50,596 nucleotides of DNA. It comes from a virus. The notes below the pieces were generated by a model that had not been told where the DNA came from, did no database searches, and saw nothing but the letters and a program-made list of their open reading frames with translations. Shown here one piece after another: positions 1 to 8,088 of this stretch. The stretch lies in IMG/VR virus record IMGVR_UViG_3300043499_000126, positions 1 to 50,596 of that record. One strand, given 5' to 3'. Numbering within the stretch: position 1 is the first letter of the stretch; each line of letters opens with the position of its first letter. The translations under genes were made by a program, and so were the position numbers.

Positions 1-235
1 CACCACCTCCTGCAGTAGGCTGTCCAGCAGTGGGATTGAAGGCATAGGCTTGGTCGAGGAAGTTCTGACCACCGCCTGAAGCAAAGTCTTGATAGAGCTT
101 GTTAGCTCCACCCCATGCCTCGTTGGCACGATTGTAAGCTTCACCAGACCTTTGCTGTTGTTCATTCTCGAACTGGGTCTGGTAGCCCTGATTCTGAGTA
201 AGCTGCTTATTGACTTCCTTTTTGTTACCACCCAT
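1..235 (-). CDS. Internal virion protein, N-terminal part (gene cut by window start)
   Basis: Reading leftward from an ATG at 235 gives MGGNKKEVNKQL and then a Gln/Asn/Gly-rich stretch that runs off the window at base 1. The ATG overlaps the stop of the acetyltransferase-like gene as TGATG. The last codons (Gly-Gly then a single G) join in frame to the Gly-Gly-Ala-Ser-Asp stretch at 50541 downward. The gene at 49480-50568 is therefore its continuation, and the intact product would be 431 residues. Composition (Ala/Gly/Gln-rich, no Cys, no membrane segment) and position before two other large late proteins suggest an internal or ejection-type virion component. No family recognised. Confidence 0.75.
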   Translation of the reverse strand, partial: MGGNKKEVNKQLTQNQGYQTQFENEQQQRSGEAYNRANEAWGGANKLYQDFASGGGQNFLDQAYAFNPTAGQPTAGGG

Positions 236-627
236 CACAGCTCCTTTACGAGCAACTCACCGGGCTTGTCTGCCTGGAAGAAACGAAAATGTTTCTGCAT
301 TATAAGTGCGAAGTCTGGGTCAGTAACAAAGGCATATATCTCTTGTATACCTGCTTGCTCCGTGCCGCGAAACCCCTCAAGGATCAACATCCTAAAGGCG
401 TTAACGCGCGCACGGAGCGGAGCAGACTTGTCGAGAAAGAGCATGGCCTCTGCGAACAACTTGACTTGACCATACCCTATAATCTTGCCGTCATTTTCAA
501 CAACGGCATCGACAATGGACGATCTTCTGTTGGGCAGACCGTAGAGATCTGAGTGATGGTCTTCCCAGATCTTACTGATTGCTGGAACGTCGTCCCAACG
601 AAAAGATCGTAACTCGAGTTTAGACAT
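235..627 (-). CDS. GNAT-like N-acetyltransferase, 130 aa
   Basis: The 130-residue product has the look of a compact GNAT fold. It starts with an LRSFRWDDVPAI strand-helix opening, followed by a central strand pair (VVENDGKIIGYGQV) and an AFVTDPDF segment near the end. Small GNAT-like proteins often sit next to tail genes in podoviruses, where their substrate is unknown. The start overlaps the upstream spike stop (ATGTCTAA), and the stop overlaps the next start (TGATG), so it is translated as part of the late operon. The acetyl-CoA binding loop is not clear by eye, so activity is uncertain. Confidence 0.6.
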   Translation of the reverse strand: MSKLELRSFRWDDVPAISKIWEDHHSDLYGLPNRRSSIVDAVVENDGKIIGYGQVKLFAEAMLFLDKSAPLRARVNAFRMLILEGFRGTEQAGIQEIYAFVTDPDFALIMQKHFRFFQADKPGELLVKEL

Positions 628-2032
628 CGGATCTTAATCTAGCCTTCAGACGCTTTAGCTCTTCAGTCAGCTCACGCTGAACTGCCTGTACAATGTCCTT
701 TCGATCCACTTCTCGCTCTCGTTCAGCACTCATCGCGTCGATGTATATGTTGTCCGGATAGCGAGACTTGAACTGTGAATGTGCGCCACGGATCGTATTG
801 CCAGTGATCACCAGGTCTTTGATGATCCCTGCTGTGTTGTCACCGTGGTTGGCACCGCCGATGCGGATGCCATATGATCCGTAGTTCCACGTGCAATCGA
901 GGATATGCAAGATGTCACAGGAGTCTTTGTCTCCATACTCTAGAAACGACGACCCTTCGTGAGTAATCTCCATCCCTCGAAATACCACTGACTCTGGACC
1001 TTCAGTGATAAGACAGAAACGACCAGGACCACCCATTGCTGTCTTGTTCGTACGATAGTTACCACCACGCATCTCTGCCGTTGTGCGCGGCAGGGACGAT
1101 GCATTGTCTGCGGTGAAGTCGTGGCCGGTGATATTGACGATGGCCCCAACCTCGGACATGGTGCAGTTTTCGACCACCAGATTCCGGAGTGATCCACCGT
1201 TCTTTGGTGTGAACATGAACCCATAACCATCCTGACCACTAGCCCAGGAATTGGTCAAGGTGCATCGACGGATAGTCACGTTATGACCATCCTTCAGCTC
1301 AAGCAAGTTCTTGGTCGGGATGGAGCTGTTACCCTTCCATACAATGGGCTTGGTGAATACAGCGTCCTCGATCGTGATTCCTGTTGGACGGCAGTTCGGG
1401 ATTTTCATCTTGTCCCCGCCGACCATGATGTTCTCGCTAGCAGCCTCGAAATAGCCACCTGAAATGAGAACAGGACCAGGAGCATTCAGGATAGCAATTG
1501 CCTGACTATCCTGTTTGGCACTGGAGTAAACGTCACGAATGTCACAATCCTTGACTGTAACATTGGCTGCGTTGATCTCGATGCCTCGCTTCCCACGATG
1601 AGTCGCGACGCGCACTCCTTCGATCTTCACATCGTCAGGTGCCTGGTCAACAGTTGTTTGATTCGTATCATTTTTACCAACACGAATGACACTGTCGTAG
1701 TTCGATGCACCTTCCAATGCTTCAATCCCGATGTGGTCGATGCCAACAGATACACGTAGCGCGGGATTGCCACTACCAGTGATCTTGTTTCCACCCTGAC
1801 CCCGTAGTTTAGTGTCAGGAGTGTCGAAGCTGTAACTGCCCTCGCAGACAAGATTGGGAGCAAGTGCGACATTACCACCTGCTGTCAATGTTGCCTGCAC
1901 ATCACCACAGTTGTTGATGACGGTCTCATCTTCAGGACCAGGGTCAGGTGGTTCAGAGCCAAGCTCGTCACGAATCTTCTGCGTGAGAACGTCGATCTCA
2001 TCGCAGTAACCAAGAATCGTATCGGGATTCAT
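620..2032 (-). CDS. Tail spike with right-handed beta-helix (pectate-lyase-like), 470 aa
   Basis: I chose the ATG at 2032 because it overlaps the upstream stop as ATGA; the longer open frame to 2305 lies inside the preceding gene. After a ~35-residue N-terminal helix, the body is a series of short strands with turn asparagines and glycines (for example ITGSGNPALRVSVGIDHIGI, VKDCDIRDV, ITIEDAVF, VTIRRCTLTN, LVVENCTMSEV, LVITGNTIRG). This is the pattern of parallel beta-helix tail spikes and pectate lyases. It ends with an Arg/Glu-rich coiled-coil-like helix. Such proteins bind or degrade host surface glycans. Which residues are catalytic cannot be told by eye. Confidence 0.8.
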   Translation of the reverse strand: MNPDTILGYCDEIDVLTQKIRDELGSEPPDPGPEDETVINNCGDVQATLTAGGNVALAPNLVCEGSYSFDTPDTKLRGQGGNKITGSGNPALRVSVGIDHIGIEALEGASNYDSVIRVGKNDTNQTTVDQAPDDVKIEGVRVATHRGKRGIEINAANVTVKDCDIRDVYSSAKQDSQAIAILNAPGPVLISGGYFEAASENIMVGGDKMKIPNCRPTGITIEDAVFTKPIVWKGNSSIPTKNLLELKDGHNVTIRRCTLTNSWASGQDGYGFMFTPKNGGSLRNLVVENCTMSEVGAIVNITGHDFTADNASSLPRTTAEMRGGNYRTNKTAMGGPGRFCLITEGPESVVFRGMEITHEGSSFLEYGDKDSCDILHILDCTWNYGSYGIRIGGANHGDNTAGIIKDLVITGNTIRGAHSQFKSRYPDNIYIDAMSAEREREVDRKDIVQAVQRELTEELKRLKARLRSDV

Positions 2033-2697
2033 TTCTGCCCCTCGGGACGATTGAGTAGCTTCTTGAGCAGCACCAGCGTGGCTGCTTCTGAGGGACCGCC
2101 TCCACCAGTCTGAGGAGGTGCTGTGGCGGTGCCCGGCTTGACCTCGACGTCGATGTCGCCCTTGCAGCGCAGCGAGGTCAAACTGTCCATGACGATCGGC
2201 AGATTGACTGGGCCATGTGCGTGGAGTGGCTGTGCCATCGCGGTTTTGAGCGACTCGATCTCCGTATGGAGAGGCTTTGTCGCCTCGTCGATCATCGCCT
2301 GGCATTCTTCCTTGGTCAGACCCTGAGCAGGAGGCTGAGTTCCACCACCAGATTCTCCGGGTGTGACGATGGGAGGTCCACCGAGATCACGCCATTCCCA
2401 CTCAAGCCGATGTGGGCTTCCTGCTGCCGCATCCTTCAGTGGTGAGAAGGGATGGGTGTAATAGCCCTTGTCGTCAGGAGTCGCCGTCGGGAGAAAGATC
2501 CTTCCTGCGATGCGACCGTCACTGCCGATCTGCTGCGTCATCGCATTGAATGGCATGTCCGCTGTTGGCTTGACATACTCCGCATACCCCGCTGGAATGC
2601 CACTCTCACCAAGGACAGTCTCGTAATCGTCGGCAGGCTGTCCCGGTGACTTCTTAATGGTGTCGAAAAACAACCGTGCGTATTCGTCGCTAGACAT
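2029..2697 (-). CDS. Hypothetical late protein, possible spike accessory, 222 aa
   Basis: The start ATG overlaps the upstream methyltransferase stop (ATGTCTAG) and the stop overlaps the spike start (ATGA). Residues 1-110 contain a mixed strand region (YETVLGESGIPAGYAEYV, GRIFLPTATPDDKGYYTHPF). A Pro/Gly-rich linker and a short helix follow (GLTKEECQAMIDEATKPL), then a second Gly/Pro linker and a final basic helix. I recognise no family. Lying directly before the spike and coupled to it, it could be a spike chaperone or adaptor; this is inference from position only. Confidence 0.6.
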   Translation of the reverse strand: MSSDEYARLFFDTIKKSPGQPADDYETVLGESGIPAGYAEYVKPTADMPFNAMTQQIGSDGRIAGRIFLPTATPDDKGYYTHPFSPLKDAAAGSPHRLEWEWRDLGGPPIVTPGESGGGTQPPAQGLTKEECQAMIDEATKPLHTEIESLKTAMAQPLHAHGPVNLPIVMDSLTSLRCKGDIDVEVKPGTATAPPQTGGGGPSEAATLVLLKKLLNRPEGQK

Positions 2698-4033
2698 GAG
2701 CTTTACCCTTCAAAAGAATCGCTCTGAGATTTGCGACGGGATCACTTCTTGCCGTTATGACCTCGAAGTATGGATCGACAAACTTGGGAACGTCTTCGAA
2801 CCACCCGTCGTAGCTGTAGAGAACTAACATATCTGTATAGTTATGAATTACCTCCATAAGTGCCATCGCCTTGGACTCTGGCACTTCATACAGTCGTTGG
2901 ATTGCAATAAGCGTAAGATCGACTTCTTCCCACGCTCGGTGATCAAAAATGTCCAGTTCTAAATACTTGATGCCCTGTGCGCCACTGTCAATGACAGAAG
3001 GTTCGCAATCAATCCCGTAAAGAAACGTGCTAGGGTGCGCCCTTTGAACTGCTTTGAGAAGCTGCCCTGTGCCACAACCCAGGTCTAGAACCTTGCCCTT
3101 TATCTCAGGCAGGATAGAAACAATGAAGTCGTGTGCATTCTGCATGGACTCAAGTGAGTTAAATCCATTCCAATGTTTATTAAATTTAAGTGGTATAACA
3201 TTGGAGAATGGAAACTGATTGCCACTTGCGCCATATCTAGGATAGTCGTTACTATGTAGATTGAGTATAACTTTGTGTGCAAGTGCATCACTTGCGTAAG
3301 TTGTCTTTAGAACCGGAGTGACCACCATCGCAATGCCATGTAATGACGTCCACTGCATTGGCATGGACAATAAATCTCTCAACCAATTCATCTCCCTATT
3401 TAACTTATTCTTGTCCATTAATTCTAGAATCTCTTGCCCTCGTTTGACACTGGGTCTGCAGTCTACAGAACAAGGAAGGTGGAAAACTCCCCTGATCCCA
3501 ACGTGGCGGAGTAGCACGTTGTTGTAGACTGCATTCTTTTGATCCTTAGACTCAAAGGTTAGGGCTGTGTAGTCTCTCCACCCCGACTCCTTCCAATGCT
3601 TTTGAAAAGCCCTAACACAACAGTCAGGAAAGTCAAGCATGTGACCAATAGTGATATCGTCTTGAGCGCGCCACGCATCTAGAAACCTCTCTGGTTCTAA
3701 ACCAAAGTAAACTCGATAGGTGAATTGCTTACCAGATTCATATGGGATACTAGCATTCCCATAAGCTCCCTGGGCCGCACCATCAACACCTACGATAGCC
3801 ATTTGGACGTTATGTTTAAGTGCCCAGACCTGTAAGTCTGGTAGGTCTAAAGGATTAACACTTTGTAATATTCCAGGTCGCAACCCATCAATTAGTGTAA
3901 GTAACTCAACACCTTTCCATAGATTTGAGAGGGCATGTATCTTTCCTTGCCAGTACTCTCGTGCAGCTTCTGATGTCCAGACAACACGAAGGAAATCTGG
4001 AACTATAAAATCTAGTCTTTCGACTTTGCCCAC
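2690..4033 (-). CDS. SAM-dependent methyltransferase fused to a Cys-Cys domain, 447 aa
   Basis: The C-terminal ~140 residues are a class I methyltransferase: motif I VLDLGCGTG at 315-323, then the acidic residue of the SAM ribose site in YGID near 342 and LELDIFD near 358-364. The N-terminal ~260 residues carry DFPDCCVRAF (CC at 138-139) and later PCSVDC (C188, C192). The FP-x-CC-x3-F motif recalls DUF483-type proteins, and the four Cys could bind metal or an Fe-S cluster. The start is GTG, 22 bases inside the radical SAM gene, so the two are coupled. Probable role: modifying the same target as the radical SAM enzyme, most likely the HxD-repeat protein (inference). Confidence 0.8.
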   Translation of the reverse strand: MGKVERLDFIVPDFLRVVWTSEAAREYWQGKIHALSNLWKGVELLTLIDGLRPGILQSVNPLDLPDLQVWALKHNVQMAIVGVDGAAQGAYGNASIPYESGKQFTYRVYFGLEPERFLDAWRAQDDITIGHMLDFPDCCVRAFQKHWKESGWRDYTALTFESKDQKNAVYNNVLLRHVGIRGVFHLPCSVDCRPSVKRGQEILELMDKNKLNREMNWLRDLLSMPMQWTSLHGIAMVVTPVLKTTYASDALAHKVILNLHSNDYPRYGASGNQFPFSNVIPLKFNKHWNGFNSLESMQNAHDFIVSILPEIKGKVLDLGCGTGQLLKAVQRAHPSTFLYGIDCEPSVIDSGAQGIKYLELDIFDHRAWEEVDLTLIAIQRLYEVPESKAMALMEVIHNYTDMLVLYSYDGWFEDVPKFVDPYFEVITARSDPVANLRAILLKGKAHV

Positions 4034-5187
4034 TGTGGACGCTCCGTTAGAACTGTAGCTGGAATACCATAATCGGTATGATCACCATGATGATCTCCAT
4101 GAGGAATATCACCATGCCCGCTGTTCACTGGGTGAACGGCTGAAAGGAGATTAGCAATCTTTGTCCGCTTAGCACATTCACTTAAGAGCTGAGGTTGATC
4201 CCTCTCTATTGTTTCAAAGAGCGAGTACCAGAGTCTGCAGTTGACTGTTCTGTTTCTCCAATCTCCATCAATAGCAGTTCCGGGGCAATGACCCTTACAG
4301 AAAGCGAAGTATCGGCAATCCTTGCAGCCCCCGACCTCTTGAGGAGTGTGATAAAGAGCAATGTATCTCTCAAGTCCTGATACGTCAGCCTTGACCCAGT
4401 TGACCCCGTCCTTATTAGTTCGACCACAATTAGACATCTGTCCACTGGGTGAAACTCCTTGCACTGCAGCAGTCGTCTGTGGATCGCAATGATTCCATAC
4501 ACACGTTACACTTGGCTCGTACTGTGTGAGAAGTTTCTTGATATCAGCAAACGGGAGAACGCTCAGTTTAGAAGTCTTTGACCATTCATAGAGTTCTAAG
4601 TAGGTTTCGATTTGTCGTTCTTCCGAGAGCGCAAGCCCATCTCGGCCGCAATCGATCTCCATCTCATGGAGATTAAGATGCCTAATCCCAAGAGAGCTAA
4701 GAGTATCAAACCACTTGCAAAGGCGAGGAAGGTCATTGTTACCCCGATGGATCGTACAGATGATCGAAGGGATGATCCCTAAGTTACAGAGCTTCTTGAT
4801 TGCAATCTCTGTTTGGAGTGTCAGCTCGTCTGAGCAGCGCACACTATTCATATCACCTGGACCATCTATCGAGATACCTACGCCTACTTTGTATTTAGCG
4901 AACAACTCAATATGTTCGTCGGTGATAAGTGACCCGTTGGTTTGGATTCCATTACTTCCAAATCTTTCAAGTCCCCAAGCCCACACCTCCTCGAGATGTT
5001 TGATAGGAGCAAGGAGCGGTTCTCCTCCAAAGACAGCAAAGTTTTGACCAAGTCTATCAAGTTGTTTCTGTGCTTTAGACCAATCTCTTGGGACATTGAT
5101 ATTACCTGCTTCCCTCATTGGGTCTTGATAGCAGTATCCACACTTGATGTTACACGCAATTCCGACAGGTAGATATTCTACGCTCAT
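4012..5187 (-). CDS. Radical SAM/SPASM peptide-modifying enzyme, 391 aa
   Basis: The radical SAM cluster motif CNIKCGYC is at residues 12-19 (CX3CX2C), followed by FGGEP (53-57), QTNGSLI and SIDGPG. The C-terminal half is a SPASM domain: C229, C234 and C254, then CX2CX5CX3C at C288, C291, C297 and C301, and a final C317. These are ligands for auxiliary Fe-S clusters. SPASM enzymes typically modify peptides or proteins. Residues 357-372 carry HGD-type repeats like those in the upstream protein, to which it is coupled by an ATGA overlap. It is therefore probably the maturase of that protein. A radical SAM/SPASM gene inside a phage tail operon is unusual. Confidence 0.92.
   Translation of the reverse strand: MSVEYLPVGIACNIKCGYCYQDPMREAGNINVPRDWSKAQKQLDRLGQNFAVFGGEPLLAPIKHLEEVWAWGLERFGSNGIQTNGSLITDEHIELFAKYKVGVGISIDGPGDMNSVRCSDELTLQTEIAIKKLCNLGIIPSIICTIHRGNNDLPRLCKWFDTLSSLGIRHLNLHEMEIDCGRDGLALSEERQIETYLELYEWSKTSKLSVLPFADIKKLLTQYEPSVTCVWNHCDPQTTAAVQGVSPSGQMSNCGRTNKDGVNWVKADVSGLERYIALYHTPQEVGGCKDCRYFAFCKGHCPGTAIDGDWRNRTVNCRLWYSLFETIERDQPQLLSECAKRTKIANLLSAVHPVNSGHGDIPHGDHHGDHTDYGIPATVLTERPQWAKSKD
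4120..4140. promoter_or_regulatory. 21-bp palindrome, copy 1
   Basis: Arms GCTGTTCA and TGAACGGC around CTGGG, inside the radical SAM gene, where it encodes the H-P-V-N-S linker just before the HGD tail. Confidence 0.7.
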
Positions 5188-6005
5188 GGTCCGATCAATA
5201 CTGGATTATCAACATGAGGAAGATCCCCATGTACTGCATCATTATGGTCTACGTGTGGTTGATCACCATGAGGGACATCCCCATGCCCACCTTCTGGAAC
5301 GTCTGTATGTGGTGTATCTGAGTAATGGTCCTGATGTACTGTATCGTGATGCGGTGTATCATTATGGAAATCTTGATGATTAGCATCATCATGGGTATCA
5401 CAATGGAATTGATTACCGTCATAATGGTTATCGGTATGATCGCCATGACCTGTAGGTATAGAATTTGAGTAATAATAGCAATCATCATGAACCTTATTAA
5501 GAGCTGAACCACTATCCCCATGCGAATCACCATGACCTAGATCATCATGTGCGTCGATAAAGCTATCACCATGTGGTGAATCTGAATAGAGATCATTATG
5601 AATCACATCATTATGTGGTCCAGGAGGTGCATCTACGTGAACAGATTGATCTGTATGATCAACATGAGCCGCAACTCCACCTGTATCTGTATGAACTACA
5701 TCTTCATGTGCACGATATGACCACGAACCACCCGCTTGAACCCAGTGTAAAGTTGTAAATTCAGCCCAGAGTGATCCTTGCAAAGCCTGAGCATCACCAT
5801 GCATCAGAGGGCCAACGACTTTGTATTCCCTATCTGCCGTCTGATTGATGTAATGAAGATCAGGCCCCTCAACCCAGAGGGAACCTGCGATAGCTCCTAC
5901 AATGCCACCGACGAGAATACCATTCCAAGCCCGCTCATTTCCGTCTGAGCCGACGTAGCGGAGAGTATCTCCCTCAATCCAGAGTGAGCCTGCGAGCTTT
6001 GGCAT
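5184..6005 (-). CDS. His-x-Asp repeat protein with three GSLW repeats, 273 aa
   Basis: Residues 1-99 hold three imperfect repeats of about 36 residues, each starting GSLW-x-E followed by a Leu-x-(Tyr/Trp)-(Val/Ile) strand (near 6, 41 and 77); this is probably a small beta domain. Residues 100-266 are a ladder of nearly thirty His-x-Asp triplets, most often HGD, HVD, HTD and HND, spaced 3 or 5 residues apart (for example HGDVPHGDQPHVDHNDAVHG). Only two Cys occur. The start overlaps the upstream fibre stop as TAATG. Position says virion appendage. The ladder could bind metals in an oligomer, or be the substrate of the coupled radical SAM enzyme, or both. It resembles in concept the His-Xaa-Ser proteins matured by HxsB/HxsC, but the repeat differs. 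Confidence 0.85.
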   Translation of the reverse strand: MPKLAGSLWIEGDTLRYVGSDGNERAWNGILVGGIVGAIAGSLWVEGPDLHYINQTADREYKVVGPLMHGDAQALQGSLWAEFTTLHWVQAGGSWSYRAHEDVVHTDTGGVAAHVDHTDQSVHVDAPPGPHNDVIHNDLYSDSPHGDSFIDAHDDLGHGDSHGDSGSALNKVHDDCYYYSNSIPTGHGDHTDNHYDGNQFHCDTHDDANHQDFHNDTPHHDTVHQDHYSDTPHTDVPEGGHGDVPHGDQPHVDHNDAVHGDLPHVDNPVLIGP

Positions 6006-6607
6006 TACGGAACTGCCCAGTAATCAACACCAACTGGAATGATGAGACGATTCATGATGTGCAGGGTCATATCACCACGCATGACCATACCACCAATTGT
6101 CGCTGCTCGATTAGAAACATTGATACAAAAATCACCCTTACCCGTTCCAGCTTGGACAAAAAGACCGAAACTCTGATTCGCTGCGGGATTACCTGCGATA
6201 TGAACTCCATAAATTCCAGGCGTAGGATTAGCTGCAATATTGGTCATGTATGCAGTTCCGGTCTGGTTGAATGTCCCGTTTGAAGTTACGTTAAGAAGTG
6301 TCCCTCCTGTAATAGCAACAGCATTGGCATTCTGGACTGCCATTGTGCCAAGACCAAAGTTGATACGCGCGCCTGCTGCATTGGCAGATCCTGACCCACC
6401 GCCATCTACAGATAGGACTTGATCGACAAAGGCCGCACCGTCCCATTCCTGGAATTTCACAGGGGCGCGCACCAGCTTTATTGATCCAGTCGGAGGACCA
6501 GTAAGTGGGATCTTTTGCAGAGTAATTGCGTCAATATCCCGATTCTTTGCCTCGTCGACAAAGAGGACGTAATTACTGGTTATTGTCGGTTTTGACCAAT
6601 CCGCCAT
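6005..6607 (-). CDS. Tail fibre protein, 200 aa
   Basis: The stretch FGLGTMAVQNANAVAITGGT (about residues 83-103) is a motif widely seen in phage tail fibres and appendages, followed by a Gly/Thr/Asn-rich beta region. The N-terminus (SNYVLFVDEAKNRDIDAITL) resembles short attachment domains. The start ATG has a GAGGA Shine-Dalgarno 6 bases upstream and lies within the end of the 61-residue coiled-coil gene. Its stop overlaps the HxD-repeat gene start. The final residues form a strand-rich tip. Receptor binding is likely but the ligand is unknown. Confidence 0.7.
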   Translation of the reverse strand: MADWSKPTITSNYVLFVDEAKNRDIDAITLQKIPLTGPPTGSIKLVRAPVKFQEWDGAAFVDQVLSVDGGGSGSANAAGARINFGLGTMAVQNANAVAITGGTLLNVTSNGTFNQTGTAYMTNIAANPTPGIYGVHIAGNPAANQSFGLFVQAGTGKGDFCINVSNRAATIGGMVMRGDMTLHIMNRLIIPVGVDYWAVP

Positions 6608-6758
6608 CTGGATTCCTCAGGCGCTCAATTTCCTTGGACATCTCATCAGCTTGGATCATAAGAGCTTGAATTTGCTGTGCTTGCTTGCGTCGTACGATCT
6701 CAAGTTCACCAATGACCTGATAGAACTCTTCAATCGTGATCTCTAGTTTTGGCTCCAT
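6573..6758 (-). CDS. Small coiled-coil protein, 61 aa
   Basis: The product is almost entirely one charged heptad-like helix (EEFYQVIGELEIVRRKQAQQ to about residue 48) with a short polar tail. It starts at an ATG overlapping the upstream stop (TAATG) and ends 35 bases inside the fibre gene. A trimerisation or chaperone helix for the fibres is plausible. No family recognised. Confidence 0.6.
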   Translation of the reverse strand: MEPKLEITIEEFYQVIGELEIVRRKQAQQIQALMIQADEMSKEIERLRNPDGGLVKTDNNQ

Positions 6759-7102
6759 TATGGAATATCCGCAGAGTCAACACCTGATAGGACATCCCAG
6801 AAAGTAGAGATCTGTGAGAAGATCGCAGCATCTGAGGCTGACGTTTCAACACCGTTGTCAGTAATCTCAACTGTGCCGAGGAGGTTGGGACCACTAACGA
6901 CAGTGTATGCAGCTTGCTGGACCATCGCCTGTGAGTTGTTGAGAACGCTCGTCGCATAGGACGATCGTTTTGCATGATGAGGAGTAGAAGGTGCCTCCTC
7001 CTTTATGCCCCGAGCGGTCTGGAGCATGAGATAGTTCAGTCGATTTAGGAATGCTGGGTCGCGCGCCAGCTCCATTTGCAACGTGCTTTCTGACATTGGC
7101 AT
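6758..7102 (-). CDS. Hypothetical tail-region protein, 114 aa
   Basis: I chose the ATG at 7102 (MPMSESTLQ) because a GAGG Shine-Dalgarno lies 7 bases upstream. A GTG at 7114 overlapping the upstream stop is the alternative and adds four residues. The protein has an N-terminal helix (RDPAFLNRLNYLMLQTARGI), a Ser/Ala/Thr-rich middle and a strand segment (TVVSGPNLLGTVEITDNG). It lies between two fibre genes and ends as TAATG with the coiled-coil gene. It is probably a structural appendage component. No family recognised. Confidence 0.55.
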   Translation of the reverse strand: MPMSESTLQMELARDPAFLNRLNYLMLQTARGIKEEAPSTPHHAKRSSYATSVLNNSQAMVQQAAYTVVSGPNLLGTVEITDNGVETSASDAAIFSQISTFWDVLSGVDSADIP

Positions 7103-7110
7103 TATAAACC

Positions 7111-8088
7111 TCACGCAATCGGAAAGGCTGATACTCCACCTACAGTGATAGTTCCAGCCGGAAAACTACCACCACCATCAATTCTTCGATATAGATTTAG
7201 CTTAAGTTGGAAAGGTGCGGTCTGAATCATTCCATATGCATCACCAGCTAGCATCGCACTAGCACTGTATCCAGTTGGAGTAAACCCTGCTGGCATGTCG
7301 ATATAGATGATACTGGGTGTTGAGCTAAGAGTAATCGTTATGTAAAAATTTACACAAAAGGTTTTCCCGATTAGAGCGTATCTACAAGAAAGAGTTTGAG
7401 CCAGAGTTGCAGTCCCTAAATTCGCAGATACCACCGGAGCGAAATCAATCCAGTCCCCTAATGCTGTTGTGCGACCTCGCTCAAGGATTGCTCCAGTATT
7501 AGTAAAGGATAAAAGACCAGCAAAGGCACCGCTATTAGCAGGCGCGCGAAAGAATGAGACTGAATCAGTAAAGCTCGATACTCGAAAAAGCCAAGCGGGA
7601 TAGGACGTGTTATGAGGAACCCAAACAGATCCATTCCACCATGCGTTATGAAGATGCTCGAATCCGAACTGAGTATTCTGGATATATGCCTGAGCGCCTC
7701 CATTCAGAGTTACTCCAGCACTTGCTCCCATCACTGTTAACCAACTACCAGTAAGAGTTACATTCCCGTTACGATTCAGTCTAACAGCAGATTGCTCAAC
7801 AGTCTCTGCATCATTTATTGAGCGTAGTGCTAAGAGACCACCGTTATTTATTATATCAAATCTTCTTTGGTCTACGGGTCTACTTGGATCAATTATGAGA
7901 AGCCTTGCAGAGCTAGAAGAACTTATGATTTGAGTCTGATTAAAAGTATTTGGGGCATTCGTATATGCAACATTGGGAATCGTTCCCTCAGTGATGACTG
8001 CTCCGCTAAGAGGTAGCGGCAGCCATGACACTCCGTTGTCAACAGACTTTTCAAAAATGTGGGAAGTCTGGTTGTATCGCTGCCACAT
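7111..8088 (-). CDS. Tail fibre protein, 325 aa
   Basis: The ATG at 8088 was chosen since it overlaps the upstream stop as TAATG; the longer frame to 8112 would need a TTG inside the previous gene. The N-terminus (HIFEKSVDNGVSWLPLPLSG) followed by IPNVAYTNAPNTFNQTQ is typical of phage fibre attachment and collagen-like linker segments. The rest is a Ser/Thr/Gly/Asn-rich beta-structured shaft and tip. The C-terminal part (LIGKTFCVNFYITITLSSTP through MPAGFTPTG) resembles a receptor-binding tip sandwich. Likely host recognition. Confidence 0.7.
   Translation of the reverse strand: MWQRYNQTSHIFEKSVDNGVSWLPLPLSGAVITEGTIPNVAYTNAPNTFNQTQIISSSSSARLLIIDPSRPVDQRRFDIINNGGLLALRSINDAETVEQSAVRLNRNGNVTLTGSWLTVMGASAGVTLNGGAQAYIQNTQFGFEHLHNAWWNGSVWVPHNTSYPAWLFRVSSFTDSVSFFRAPANSGAFAGLLSFTNTGAILERGRTTALGDWIDFAPVVSANLGTATLAQTLSCRYALIGKTFCVNFYITITLSSTPSIIYIDMPAGFTPTGYSASAMLAGDAYGMIQTAPFQLKLNLYRRIDGGGSFPAGTITVGGVSAFPIA

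Noticed and set aside
2033-2305. Extended N-terminus for the tail spike up to 2305
   Set aside because: The extra residues lie inside the previous gene, are Arg/Asp-rich out-of-frame sequence, and an ATGA-coupled ATG at 2032 gives a normal start.
5190-5710. DNA-level tandem repeat array in the HxD gene
   Set aside because: Repetition is at the protein level (CAT/CAC-x-GAT/GAC); codons vary too much for recent tandem duplication.
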